A stretch of DNA of 64,000 bases from Xylophilus sp. Leaf220 (GCF_001421705.1 NZ_LMKO01000002.1:1-64000); one strand, 5' to 3'; shown: positions 1 through 8,930, numbered from the stretch's first letter. A program made the numbers and translations. The notes: generated by a model from the letters alone, not told the origin.

Positions 1-5
1 CTTTA

Positions 6-641
6 TTGCGCCCGCTTCGGGCTGTCGATGCAGGCGGTTATTGCAGCGCTGCTCGCCGCTCCGGTCGAGAACCGATCGGCCTGCGGCTGAGAACGGAATT
101 GTTCAGGGCGGACTCTTTAGTTGCTCATCATTTGGCATACAAAAATGAATCAGATGTCCCAAAAGCACTAATGCGAAAACTGAGTGCATTGTCAGGCCTA
201 TTTGAGACCGCCGACGATCAGTTCGAGAATTTAAAAAGTGCGCGGCTAATGTATATTGAATCCAAAGAGAAGGAGATCACTGAAAAAGATCCCCAATCCC
301 TAAAAGCAAATTTGAATTTGGATATATTAATGGCCTATGGGAAATCAAAGTTTCCAGACAGGAAAAGTCACTCATCAGATGAATTCTCCGAGCTACTATC
401 CGAACTTCAAGAGTATGGCTACAAAAACCTTAACGCTCTTGAAAAAGCCGTAAGCAAGGGTTTGCCAACGGCTTTAGAGGAGGAGATAGCCAAGCCACCC
501 CTCGATGAACATATGGAAAGAACCATGTATTCATCTATTGGATTAATTAGAACATCGCTGTCCCATGTTGATGCAGAATATTGTTTAAATAAATATGGTG
601 AAGATGCACTCCGAAAAAACAAGGAACGTGGTTTGATGTGA
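6..641 (+). CDS. Unrecognised protein, start uncertain
   Basis: No known domain is recognised. The frame is open from near the left edge of the window, beginning at a TTG, so the gene could also begin upstream. The first 35 residues are Arg/Ala-rich and look like GC-rich non-coding DNA read in frame. From about base 115 the sequence becomes AT-richer and the protein turns into a normal soluble, charged, mostly helical polypeptide. The true start may therefore be the TTG at 99 or the ATG at 171, the latter giving 157 residues. It has no signal peptide or membrane segment. Its low GC and codon use contrast with every gene after 1.75 kb, which suggests horizontal acquisition. The stop overlaps a GTG that could start the next small frame. 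It could be a gene-cassette protein. Confidence 0.5.
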   Translation: MRPLRAVDAGGYCSAARRSGREPIGLRLRTELFRADSLVAHHLAYKNESDVPKALMRKLSALSGLFETADDQFENLKSARLMYIESKEKEITEKDPQSLKANLNLDILMAYGKSKFPDRKSHSSDEFSELLSELQEYGYKNLNALEKAVSKGLPTALEEEIAKPPLDEHMERTMYSSIGLIRTSLSHVDAEYCLNKYGEDALRKNKERGLM

Positions 642-853
642 TCTTGATTGAAGCAAAAGTGCTAACTATGTTCAACATTCCGGACTGGTTCGGCCCACTC
701 GACAGTTCAAAGTACCTCGTCGCGTCAATGGAGCCAAGCGGCCTGCTGCTGGGAGGAAACATTGAGCTTCTGCTCTTTCAAGGCTGGGTAACCAAGTTCT
801 GCGCAAAGCGGACGCTTGCTCTTGGGCATGAGGTATATGACGCAGAGATCTAG
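638..853 (+). CDS. Possible small unrecognised protein
   Basis: A 71-codon frame starts at a GTG that overlaps the stop of the preceding gene (GTGA), an arrangement typical of translational coupling. An internal ATG at 668 is an alternative start giving 61 residues. The sequence is compact and mixed hydrophobic with no recognisable domain. The coding case rests only on position and the overlap, and the frame is short enough to be chance. It ends ten bases before a sequence resembling an integron recombination core. Confidence 0.3.
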   Translation: MILIEAKVLTMFNIPDWFGPLDSSKYLVASMEPSGLLLGGNIELLLFQGWVTKFCAKRTLALGHEVYDAEI

Positions 854-862
854 GAGTGCAAT

Positions 863-893
863 GCTCAACCTTTTGCTAGAGCGGACGTTAGGC
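863..893 (+). repeat. Possible attC remnant (GCTCAAC ... GTTAGGC)
   Basis: GCTCAAC at 863-869 fits the inverse core RYYYAAC, and GTTAGGC at 887-893 fits the core GTTRRRY of integron attC sites. The pair lies in the gap before the next gene, where a cassette boundary would be. The 31-bp spacing is shorter than any classical attC and the arms pair poorly. This would be a deleted relic at best. Confidence 0.25.
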
Positions 894-897
894 CTCT

Positions 898-1596
898 ATG
901 CCGGACATTGAAGAAGCACTTATTGCATGGCAGACCACGCTGTGCAAAGAGGTTGATGTTGGCAGACTTATAGCGAGAAGCCCTTCGGCGCACAAATGGA
1001 AGGCGCCATGGCGGGCGCTGCTTCTTCGCGAAGCGGTAGCTTGGCGATTGGTAGATCTTATGCAGCAGTCAGTCCAGCTGCATAAAGCAAAGCATGTATT
1101 GGGCGCACGCATTCTGGTGAGGTCTGCCTTTGAGACTCTCGGCATGCTGATCTATTCGAATCAAGACATTCGCCGGGTGGTTGCCAATGAGCTGAACTTC
1201 CACGAGTTTTCAAAGCGCACTAGTCAGTTGCTTCTGGGGTCCCGCGATAAGACCACGAATCTCGTGTCCATCAACATACTGACAGTCCTTCAAAGGGCCG
1301 ACAAGCGATTCCCTGGTCTTCTTGGATGGTATGAGGCGCTGTGCGAATCCGCCCACCCGAACTACGAAGGCATGCTCGCGGGCTATTCCTCGAACGACTC
1401 AACTGAGTTCATCACCACCTTTGAGAATCGCTGGGATGCCATGTACGGCACCAGTCATTTGGGCTCTATAAAGGCATGTGCGGCTGTCTTTGATGCGGAG
1501 TACAACCACGAGTGGCCAGACGCATTTGACAAACTAGAAAAATGGATCGAAGCCAATGATGAAATGCTTGAACGTTCGCAGCCGACGGAATGCTAA
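898..1596 (+). CDS. Unrecognised soluble protein, cassette-like
   Basis: A 232-residue cytoplasmic protein with no signal peptide or membrane segment. Two stretches look like a conserved family core: the region around LVRSAFETLGML near residue 78 and ESAHPNYEG near residue 157. Together they recall helical proteins of the DUF5677 type, but I cannot assign it securely. The ATG start lies five bases after a GTTAGGC motif. The TAA stop is embedded in GCTAAC, the left end of an attC-like palindrome, as is usual for integron gene cassettes. Composition is less GC-rich than the chromosomal genes to the right. Function is unknown. Confidence 0.7.
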   Translation: MPDIEEALIAWQTTLCKEVDVGRLIARSPSAHKWKAPWRALLLREAVAWRLVDLMQQSVQLHKAKHVLGARILVRSAFETLGMLIYSNQDIRRVVANELNFHEFSKRTSQLLLGSRDKTTNLVSINILTVLQRADKRFPGLLGWYEALCESAHPNYEGMLAGYSSNDSTEFITTFENRWDAMYGTSHLGSIKACAAVFDAEYNHEWPDAFDKLEKWIEANDEMLERSQPTEC

Positions 1597-1648
1597 CCCT
1601 GCGCGGCAGCGGGACGGCTTCGCCGTCTGCTGAACTCGCACATAAGCG
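1591..1648 (+). repeat. attC-like imperfect palindrome
   Basis: A 58-bp element starts with GCTAACC over the stop codon of the preceding gene. It contains an inner hairpin GACGGC-TTC-GCCGTC at 1613-1627 and ends in a degenerate core (CATAAGC, 1641-1647). The outer arms pair imperfectly: the reverse complement of the right arm reads GCTTATGTGCGAG against GCTAACCCTGCGCG on the left. Length, placement at a stop codon and architecture match integron attC sites. The right core lacks the canonical GTT, so it may be inactive. The following 98 bases up to 1746 hold nothing I recognise. Confidence 0.45.
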
Positions 1649-1746
1649 TCCGATGCGCATAGAGAAAACCGCCGGCGCAGGGCTGCGACGCACGACCCAT
1701 AAACCAGCCTGCAACAACTGTTTGCATAACTCCGAAAGCTGTCGCC

Positions 1747-2109
1747 TCAATGGCTAATCATCCAAGGCCTTTTCGTAGGAAACGCCTTCGCCCCATTCGC
1801 CCCCGTCACCGTAGCCCCCCGCTTCCCTGCCGTACTGCTGCAGCACCCGCACCCCGCCGGATGCCGCATCCGCCCATAGCTCCCCTGCTCGGTATTGCGT
1901 GACGACCGCGGCGCGTGCTGCGCCCGCTCGTTGGTGTCGAAGGCGCGGCGCTGGTCGGGGCTGATGCAGGCCAACCTGGGGGCGCTGGCAAACACGCGGG
2001 GGGACGCCGCGCTGCAGCCGGGGCAGGCGGCAGGCTCGTTGCGCAGGGCCAGGCTGCGGATGGCGTCGAAGCCGCCGCAGGCGGCGCACTGGTAGTCGTA
2101 GGTGGGCAT
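1747..2109 (-). CDS. fmdB: FmdB-family zinc-ribbon protein
   Basis: A 120-residue protein opening with MPTYDYQCAACGG, the classic FmdB start. A CxxC pair near residues 8-11 and a second pair (CPGC, around residue 33) form the expected zinc ribbon. The C-terminal half is low in complexity, and a late CGCC is probably not part of the ribbon. FmdB proteins travel with formamidase and are thought to help regulate the amide genes, though the mechanism is not settled. It is the last gene of the leftward urtABCDE-fmdA-fmdB run, 13 bases after fmdA. The ATG at 2109 was chosen because the family begins exactly there. Confidence 0.85.
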   Translation of the reverse strand: MPTYDYQCAACGGFDAIRSLALRNEPAACPGCSAASPRVFASAPRLACISPDQRRAFDTNERAQHAPRSSRNTEQGSYGRMRHPAGCGCCSSTAGKRGATVTGANGAKAFPTKRPWMISH

Positions 2110-2122
2110 GGTGGTGCGGGGC

Positions 2123-3349
2123 CTACACGATGTCGTGCGATAGGGGCATCTGGATGCTGCCGTCGATGAACTTGGTCGGGCCGTCGGCGTTCGGGTTGAT
2201 GTCGAAGTCGAAAATCCCGGTGGGCAGCCACAGCGTGGCGCACGAATTGGGCACATCGACCACGCCGCTGATGTGGCCCTGGACCGGGGCGGTGCCCAGG
2301 ATGGAATAGGCCTGCGCGCCGCTGTAGCCGAACTTCTTCAAATACTCGATGGCGTTCAGGCAGGCCTGGCGGTAGGCGACGTTCACGTCCAGGTAGTACT
2401 GCTTGCCGGCCTCGTCGACCGAGATGCCTTCGAAGATCAGATAGTCGTTGTACTGGGGCGCGATCACGCTGGGCTTGAAGATCGGGTTCTTGATGCCGTA
2501 CTTGGCCATGCCGCCCTTGATCAGCGTCACCTTCATGTGCACCCAGCCGGCCATTTCGATCGCGCCGCAGAAGGTGATCTCGCCGTCGCCCTGGCTGAAG
2601 TGCAGGTCGCCGACCGACAGGCCCGCGCCGTCGACATACACGGGGAAGAACACCTTCGATCCGCGCGACAAATCCTTGATGTCGCAGTTGCCGCCGTGCT
2701 CGCGCGGCGGCACGGTGCGGGCGCCTTCCGCGGCCGCCCTGTCGCGGGCCTCGCCCTTCAAGCGGCCCATGTGGGCGGTGCCGGCCGAAGGCGGGTTGGC
2801 CAGGCCGGCGGTGGGGTCGGTGTCGATGAGCTTCTGCTCGCGCTCGTTCCACAGGTCCAGCATCTTCTTGTCGGGCAGGCAGCCGATCAAACCGGGATGG
2901 ATCAGGCCGGCGAAGTTGACGCCCGGGATGTGGCGCGAGCTGGTGAACATGCCCTTGAAGTCCCAGATCGATTTCTGCGCTTCGGGGAAATGCTCGGTCA
3001 GAAAGCCGCCGCCGTTCTTCTTGCTGAAGAAGCCGTTGAAGCCCCACAGGCTGTCCTGCTTGGCACCGATGTCGAGCAGATCGACCACCAGCAGGTCGCC
3101 CGGCTCCGCGCCCTTCACGCCCACCGGGCCCGAGAGGTAGTGCACCGTGGTCAGGTCGATGTCGCGCACGTCGTCGGCGCTGTCGTTGTTCTTGATGAAT
3201 CCGCCGGTCCAGTCGAAGGTTTCCAGGATGAAGTCGTCGCCAGGGTTCACCCAGCAGGCCATCGGAATGTCCGGGTGCCAGCGGTTGTGGATGTTCTCGT
3301 TCTCGGTGGGCGACTTCGTCAAATCGACCTTGATGAGGGTGTCGGTCAC
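2123..3349 (-). CDS. fmdA: Formamidase (acetamidase/formamidase family)
   Basis: Hydrolyses formamide, and in this family other short-chain amides, to ammonia and the carboxylate in the cytoplasm. The 408 residues match full-length FmdA, starting MTDTLIKVDLTKSP and retaining the family stretch with HNRWHPDIPMACWVNPGDD near the N-terminus. The start is a GTG preceded by AAAGGAG at good spacing. It lies 57 bases downstream of urtE and immediately before fmdB, so the ABC transporter probably imports the amide it cleaves. No urease genes are nearby, which argues for amides rather than, or in addition to, urea as the operon's substrate. Confidence 0.93.
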   Translation of the reverse strand: MTDTLIKVDLTKSPTENENIHNRWHPDIPMACWVNPGDDFILETFDWTGGFIKNNDSADDVRDIDLTTVHYLSGPVGVKGAEPGDLLVVDLLDIGAKQDSLWGFNGFFSKKNGGGFLTEHFPEAQKSIWDFKGMFTSSRHIPGVNFAGLIHPGLIGCLPDKKMLDLWNEREQKLIDTDPTAGLANPPSAGTAHMGRLKGEARDRAAAEGARTVPPREHGGNCDIKDLSRGSKVFFPVYVDGAGLSVGDLHFSQGDGEITFCGAIEMAGWVHMKVTLIKGGMAKYGIKNPIFKPSVIAPQYNDYLIFEGISVDEAGKQYYLDVNVAYRQACLNAIEYLKKFGYSGAQAYSILGTAPVQGHISGVVDVPNSCATLWLPTGIFDFDINPNADGPTKFIDGSIQMPLSHDIV

Positions 3350-3406
3350 GGCGGGCTCCTTTGGGGGTGAGTAAACGGGTGCGGTTGGGTACGACGGGCG
3401 CGGCCG

Positions 3407-4096
3407 TCAGACCGAGAGATACGACTTGATGCGCTGCTGGTCGGTATTGGCGCGGGTGGTCTCGTGCACCAGGCGGCCGCCCTCGATGACGAACAGCCGG
3501 TCGGCCACGTCCATCGCGAAGCTCAGCACCTGCTCCGAGACGACGATGGTCAGCTTGCGCATCTTGCGGATCTCGTTCAAGGCCTTGGCGATGTCCTTGA
3601 TGATCGAGGGCTGGATGCCCTCGGTGGGCTCGTCGAGCAGCAGCACCTTCGGGTCGGTGACCAGGGCGCGGGCGATGGCCAGCTGCTGCTGCTGCCCGCC
3701 CGAGAGGTTGCCGCCCTTGCGCCGGCGCATGTCCCACAGCACCGGGAACAGCGCGAAGATTTCTTCGGGAATGATCTTGTGCTTGGCGTTCTCCAGGCCG
3801 GTCTGGATGTTCTCCTCGACCGTCAGCGTGGGGAAGATCATCCGGCCCTGCGGCACGTAGGCGATGCCCTTGGCGACACGGCGGAAGCTCTCGTCCTTCG
3901 AGACGTCCTGGCCCGCCACCTCGATGCGGCCGCTCTTGGTGGGCAGCACGCCCATCAGGCTCTTGAACAGCGTGGTCTTGCCCATGCCGTTGCGGCCCAT
4001 GATGGCGACGGTTTCGTTGGCGTTGCCTTCGAACGAGATGCCGTGCAGCGCCTCGCTCTGGCCGTAGGCGACGTGGAGGTCTGTGACTTTCAGCAT
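3407..4096 (-). CDS. urtE: Urea/amide ABC transporter ATP-binding protein UrtE
   Basis: One of the two ATPases of a branched-chain-amino-acid-type (HAAT) importer. The 229-residue protein carries a Walker A motif GRNGMGKT at about residues 34-41, the signature LSGGQQQQ, and a Walker B ending LLLDEP, and lacks any membrane segment. It resembles LivF in length but has the glutamine-rich signature typical of UrtE. It sits 19 bases after urtD and 57 before fmdA on the same strand. It would power uptake of urea or short-chain amides with UrtD. Liv-type amino-acid transport is less likely given fmdA. Confidence 0.92.
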   Translation of the reverse strand: MLKVTDLHVAYGQSEALHGISFEGNANETVAIMGRNGMGKTTLFKSLMGVLPTKSGRIEVAGQDVSKDESFRRVAKGIAYVPQGRMIFPTLTVEENIQTGLENAKHKIIPEEIFALFPVLWDMRRRKGGNLSGGQQQQLAIARALVTDPKVLLLDEPTEGIQPSIIKDIAKALNEIRKMRKLTIVVSEQVLSFAMDVADRLFVIEGGRLVHETTRANTDQQRIKSYLSV

Positions 4097-4115
4097 GGTG
4101 GTCGCTCTCTTCGAT

Positions 4116-4859
<744 letters not shown>

Positions 4860-4925
4860 GGGGCGGTCCTGCAGATGGCGGAAAGGGGTTGCGTGCGGGC
4901 GTGCGGTGCGGCGGCGGGCCTAGGC

Positions 4926-6131
4926 TCAGACGCCCTGGCTGCGCACGCCGTCGGGCAGGGTCGGGGCCGGCGCGATGGGGGCGGGCGGCTTGGCGGGCGC
5001 ATCGGGTTCGCGGGCGGTGGTGGCCGCCATCGCTGCCTTGCGTGAAGCACCGCCGCGGCGGTTCTTCCAGCGGGGCACCACATGCTCTTCCCACACGCCG
5101 GCCAGTCCCATCGGGAAGGCCATCGTCACGCCGATGAACAGGCCCGCCATCAGGAACAGCCACAGGTCGGGGAAACTCTCCGAGAAATACGTCTTGCCCG
5201 CGTTGACCAGCAGCGTGCCGTAGACCGCGCCGACCAGGCTCATGCGGCCCCCGACGGCGGCGTAGATCACCATCTCGATCGAAGGCACAATACCGACGAA
5301 GCTCGGCGACATGAAGCCCACCTGCAGGGTGAACAGCGCACCACCGATGCCCGAGAGCGCGGCCGCCAGGCAGAAGGTGAAGACCTTGAAGTTGGAGACG
5401 TCGTAGCCTGAGAAGCGCACCCGGTCTTCCTTGTCGCGCATCGCCAGCAGCAGGGTGCCGAACTTGCTGGTCTGTATCCAGCGGCAGAGCAGCATCGCCC
5501 CGACCAGCAGGCCCACGCAGACGTAGTAGAGGATGTACTTGGCGCTGTCGGTGCGGGTGTCCCAGCCCAGGATGGTCTTCAGGTCGGTCATGCCGTTGAC
5601 GCCGCCGGTGTAGCCCTGCTGGCCGATGATCAGCACGGTGACGATCAGCGCCACCGCCTGGGTGATGATGGCGAAGTACACGCCGCCCACGCGGCGCTTG
5701 AACATCGCGTAGCTCACGATCCAGGCCAGCAGCGTGGGCACCACGATCACCGCGGCCAGCGAGAACGGCAGGCTCTTGAACGGCACCCAGAAATTGGGCA
5801 ATTCGGTGATCTGGTTCCAGTCCATGAAGTCGGGGATGCCCGGGGTCGACTGGATCTTGGTGGTCTCGGGGTCGGAGGCTTCCAGCTTCAGGAACATGGC
5901 CATCGCGTAGCCGCCCAGGCCGAAGAACACGCCCTGCCCCAGGCTCAGCACGCCGCCGTAGCCCCACACCATCACCAGGCCGATGGCGACGAAGGCGTAG
6001 CTCAGGTACTTGCCCACCAGGTTGAGCCGGAAGATGTCGAGCGACAGCGGCAGGACCACCGCGAGCAGCGCGACGAGGATCAGCATGCTGGCGAGCTGGT
6101 AGCGCAGGATCCAGGATTTGACGAGGTTCAT
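4926..6131 (-). CDS. urtC: Urea/amide ABC transporter permease UrtC
   Basis: Integral membrane permease of LivM type, 401 residues, with about ten hydrophobic segments and the MVWGYGGVLSLGQG motif near residue 55 that typifies the family. The last 50 residues form an Ala/Pro-rich cytoplasmic tail (REPDAPAKPPAPIAP), an extension beyond the usual family end that is probably disordered. The ATG has GGAGAA upstream. It follows urtB by 28 bases and precedes urtD by 66. Confidence 0.92.
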   Translation of the reverse strand: MNLVKSWILRYQLASMLILVALLAVVLPLSLDIFRLNLVGKYLSYAFVAIGLVMVWGYGGVLSLGQGVFFGLGGYAMAMFLKLEASDPETTKIQSTPGIPDFMDWNQITELPNFWVPFKSLPFSLAAVIVVPTLLAWIVSYAMFKRRVGGVYFAIITQAVALIVTVLIIGQQGYTGGVNGMTDLKTILGWDTRTDSAKYILYYVCVGLLVGAMLLCRWIQTSKFGTLLLAMRDKEDRVRFSGYDVSNFKVFTFCLAAALSGIGGALFTLQVGFMSPSFVGIVPSIEMVIYAAVGGRMSLVGAVYGTLLVNAGKTYFSESFPDLWLFLMAGLFIGVTMAFPMGLAGVWEEHVVPRWKNRRGGASRKAAMAATTAREPDAPAKPPAPIAPAPTLPDGVRSQGV

Positions 6132-6159
6132 AAGATTTCTCCGGCTTGTCCAGGCGCGA

Positions 6160-7074
6160 TCAGCGGCGTACTTTCGAGGCGAACAGGCCTTGCGGGCGGA
6201 TCATCAGGATCAGCACGATCATCGAGAGCGTGATCACCTTGGCCATCGAGCCGGCCAGGAAGAACTCGGTGATCGACTGGGTCTGGGCGATGCCGAAGGC
6301 CGAGACCACCGTGCCCAGCAGGCTGGCGGCGCCGCCGAAGGTGACGACCAGGAACGCGTCGACGATGTAGAGCGAGCCGGAGGTCGGCCCGGTGGAGCCG
6401 ATGGTGGTGAACGCGGCGCCGGCGATGCCCGCGATGCCGCAGCCGATGGCGAAGGTCAGGCGGTCGGTCTTCTTGGTGTCGATGCCGATCGAGTTGGCCA
6501 TCACCCGGTTGCTGACGGTGGCGCGCACCCGCAGGCCCCAGCGGCTCTTGTGCAGCGCGATCAGCACACCGGCGGTGACGACGGCGGTGAGCGCCAGCAC
6601 GAACATGCCGTTGATCGGGATGTCGAGCCCCTCGGCCGGCGCCCAGGAGCCCAGCAGCCAGTCGGGCAGCGTGGGGCTGACCTCCTTCGGGCCGATGAAG
6701 GAGCGGAACGACTGCTGCATCGCCAGGCTGATGCCCCAGGTGGCCAGCAGCGTGTCGAGCGGTCGCTTGTACAGGTGCCGGATCAGGCCCCACTCCACCA
6801 GCCAGCCGGCCGCGAAGGCGATGAAGAAGGCCGCGACGATCGCGACCGGGAAGTAGTAGGGCGTCCACTGCGGCGCATGGGTGGCCGTGAGGGTGGAGCC
6901 CAGGTAGATGGTGTAGGCGCCGATGGTCATGAACTCGCCATGCGCCATGTTGATCACGCCCATCTGGCCGAAGATGATCGCCAGCCCCAGGCCCATCAGC
7001 AGCAGCACCGCGAACAGGCTCAGCCCCGCGAAGCCCTGCATCAGGCCGATGTTCATCATTTCGGAAACGGTCAT
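6160..7074 (-). CDS. urtB: Urea/amide ABC transporter permease UrtB
   Basis: A 304-residue LivH-type permease with about eight hydrophobic segments. The family-typical GQMGVINMAHGEFMTIGAY lies at about residues 36-54. It lacks the long N-terminal extension some UrtB proteins carry. It is separated from urtA by about 300 bases of repeat-rich DNA, while its downstream neighbours are tightly packed. That fits a design in which the binding protein is made in excess over the membrane subunits. Confidence 0.92.
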   Translation of the reverse strand: MTVSEMMNIGLMQGFAGLSLFAVLLLMGLGLAIIFGQMGVINMAHGEFMTIGAYTIYLGSTLTATHAPQWTPYYFPVAIVAAFFIAFAAGWLVEWGLIRHLYKRPLDTLLATWGISLAMQQSFRSFIGPKEVSPTLPDWLLGSWAPAEGLDIPINGMFVLALTAVVTAGVLIALHKSRWGLRVRATVSNRVMANSIGIDTKKTDRLTFAIGCGIAGIAGAAFTTIGSTGPTSGSLYIVDAFLVVTFGGAASLLGTVVSAFGIAQTQSITEFFLAGSMAKVITLSMIVLILMIRPQGLFASKVRR

Positions 7075-7126
7075 GGAAAGGCTCCGGAGAAAGCGACGCA
7101 GGCGCTTCTGGCTGTCATGTCTTGCC

Positions 7127-7220
7127 CCCTCTCCCGCACGCGGGAGAGGGCTGGGGTGAGGGCGCGTGCACGGGCAACCGGCTCCCCCTCACCCCTCCCT
7201 CTCCCGCAGGCGGGAGAGGG
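7127..7220. repeat. Paired palindromic repeats (REP/BIME-like)
   Basis: Two GC-rich palindromes lie head to head between urtA and urtB. The first pairs CCCTCTCCCG with CGGGAGAGGG at 7127-7150 and is followed by GGGGTGAGGG. The second is preceded by the complementary CCCCTCACCCC and pairs CCCTCTCCCGC with GCGGGAGAGGG at 7197-7220. In the urtA transcript they would form strong hairpins just after the stop codon of urtA. Confidence 0.7.
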
Positions 7221-7280
7221 CGATCGGTCGCGCTTCTGGTGGCCGGCAGCGCCTCGGCAAGCGAAGCGAAGCCCTCCTCA

Positions 7281-7372
7281 GAGATGCCGCGGAACCGGCT
7301 TTGCCGGGCCGCTGGCATCGCCCCCGGTAGGGGGTTGGCGGCCACACGCAGTGGGCAAGCCTGGGGGCGAGC
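7281..7372. repeat. Intergenic repeat family B, copy 1
   Basis: A roughly 90-bp unit with ATGCCGCGGAACCGGC at one end and GCAAGCCTGGGGGCGAGC at the other, containing a CCCCCGGTAGGGGG hairpin. Related copies lie at 37031-37113 and 51702-51791. It abuts the urtA stop codon. Confidence 0.6.
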
Positions 7373-7373
7373 T

Positions 7374-8639
7374 TTACTGGTAACCCTTCGGGAACGGATC
7401 GGGTTTGATCAATTCGGGCGATTCGGAGACGACCTTGAAGCTCGCATCCGCCTGGCCCTGCGCGATGCGCGACTTGCTCCACAAATGGTGGTTCGCGTCG
7501 ATCTTCACGTAGCCCTCGGGCGCGGTCTTGAGCTCGATGCCCGGCGATGCGGCGACCACCTTGTCGACGTCGAAGCTCTTGGCCTTCTCCACCGCGGCCT
7601 TCCACAGCCAGGGGCCGAGGTAGCCGGCCTGGGTCACGTCGCCGATCACCGCGTTGGCGCCGTACTTGGCCTTGAAGGCGGCGACGAACTTCTTGTTGTT
7701 CTCGTTCTCCAGGGTCTGGAAGTACTTCATCGACGAGTAGAAGCCCTTGAAGTTCTCGCCGCCCACGCCGGTCATCTCGTCCTCGGTCACCGCCAGGGTC
7801 ACCAGCAGCTGCTTGTCGCCGGTGATGCCTGCTGCCTTGAGCGCCTTGTAGAAGGCCACGTTGGAGCCGCCGACCACCGCGACGTAAATGCAGTCGGGCT
7901 TCTGCACCTTGATCTTGTTCATCAGCGAGCCGAAGTTGGTGCTGCCCAGCGGGTAGTACTCCTCGCCGACGACCTTGCCCTTCTGCATGTTCTCGATGTG
8001 CTTGCGCGCGATCTTCATCGAGGTGCGCGGCCAGATGTAGTCGGAGCCGATCAGGAAGAAGGTCTTGGCGTTCTTCTCCTTCTTGGCCCAGTCGAGGCTG
8101 TAGAGGATCTGCTGGGTGGCTTCCTGGCCGGTGTAGATCACGTTCTTCGACTGCTCCAGGCCTTCGTAGAAGGTGGGGTAGTACAGCAGCCCGTTCTCCT
8201 TCTCGAACACCGGCAGCACCGCCTTGCGCGAAGCGCTGGTCCAGCAGCCGAACACCGCGGCGCAGTGGTCGCTGATCAGCAGCTTCTTGGCCTTCTCGGC
8301 GAAGGTCGGCCAGTCGGAGGCGCCGTCTTCCTTGATGACCTTGATCTTGCGGCCCAGGATGCCGCCCATGGCGTTGATCTCGTCGATCGCCAGCTGCTCG
8401 GCTTGGATCGATCCGGTCTCCGAGATCGCCATCGTGCCGGTGGCCGAGTGCAGCTGGCCCACGGTGACTTCGGTGTCGGTAACCGCCAGCTTGGTGGTGT
8501 TGACCTGCGCCGTCGGCTGCGCGTGGCCCCAGGCCGGCAGGCCCGCGACCGATGCGGCGCCGAACGCCTGCAGCAACCGGCGGCGGCCAGCGTCCGCGGT
8601 TAGGGAGGTGGGGGCGTTGGCGTCGGGTTGGTGCTTCAT
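7374..8639 (-). CDS. urtA: Urea/amide ABC transporter substrate-binding protein UrtA
   Basis: Periplasmic binding protein of the HAAT family, 421 residues. An N-terminal twin-arginine-like signal (GRRRLLQAFGAASVAG, about residues 18-33) is followed by an AQ cleavage region, so export by Tat is likely. The mature part starts with the UrtA-type VTVGQLHSATGTMAISE. It would deliver urea or short amides to UrtBC. It is the first gene of the leftward operon and diverges from the sensor kinase gene, with 291 bases between the two starts. AAGGAG lies a little far (12 bases) upstream of the ATG. Confidence 0.93.
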   Translation of the reverse strand: MKHQPDANAPTSLTADAGRRRLLQAFGAASVAGLPAWGHAQPTAQVNTTKLAVTDTEVTVGQLHSATGTMAISETGSIQAEQLAIDEINAMGGILGRKIKVIKEDGASDWPTFAEKAKKLLISDHCAAVFGCWTSASRKAVLPVFEKENGLLYYPTFYEGLEQSKNVIYTGQEATQQILYSLDWAKKEKNAKTFFLIGSDYIWPRTSMKIARKHIENMQKGKVVGEEYYPLGSTNFGSLMNKIKVQKPDCIYVAVVGGSNVAFYKALKAAGITGDKQLLVTLAVTEDEMTGVGGENFKGFYSSMKYFQTLENENNKKFVAAFKAKYGANAVIGDVTQAGYLGPWLWKAAVEKAKSFDVDKVVAASPGIELKTAPEGYVKIDANHHLWSKSRIAQGQADASFKVVSESPELIKPDPFPKGYQ

Positions 8640-8731
8640 GATGAAAGGCGCTCCTTGCAGCAGGCGGTGGGAAATGTCGGCAGAGGTGCCGCGCTGGTCC
8701 GAAGATTAGGGAAGACCCTGCGTGCGGCCCA

Positions 8732-8747
8732 TACGTCAAACGACGTA
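8732..8747. promoter_or_regulatory. Palindromic operator candidate in the urtA/kinase intergenic region
   Basis: TACGTC-AAAC-GACGTA is a perfect 6-bp inverted repeat about 95 bases upstream of the urtA start. A dimeric LuxR-type regulator binds sites of this size, so it is a candidate target of the response regulator encoded at 12367. This is inference from symmetry and position only. Confidence 0.4.
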
Positions 8748-8793
8748 CGCATGCGTAGCCGCCGGTAACCTGCCCGGGTGCGCGCAGGTCGCT

Positions 8794-8857
8794 GCTATGG
8801 TTTCGATAGCTGATGACCGGCGATCCGCGCCGGCTGCAGGCCCTTTTTGCTTGCAGA
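8794..8857. repeat. Intergenic repeat family A, copy 1
   Basis: Two hairpins in tandem: GCTAT...ATAGC at 8794-8810 and CCGGCG...CGCCGG at about 8817-8833, followed by GCAGGCCCTTTTTGC. The same modules occur at 13358, 25065, 41962, 43340 and 52158. Confidence 0.65.
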
Positions 8858-8930
8858 ATGCCGCACCGGTGCCCCGTTGCTGCCCTGCCGTGCAGCCGGG
8901 CACAAGCCCGCTTCTTGCTTGAAAGCGCCC

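Noticed and set aside
1466-1750. A 94-codon minus-strand frame at the end of the cassette region
   Set aside because: It is antisense to the cassette gene and the attC-like site and shows no conserved features.
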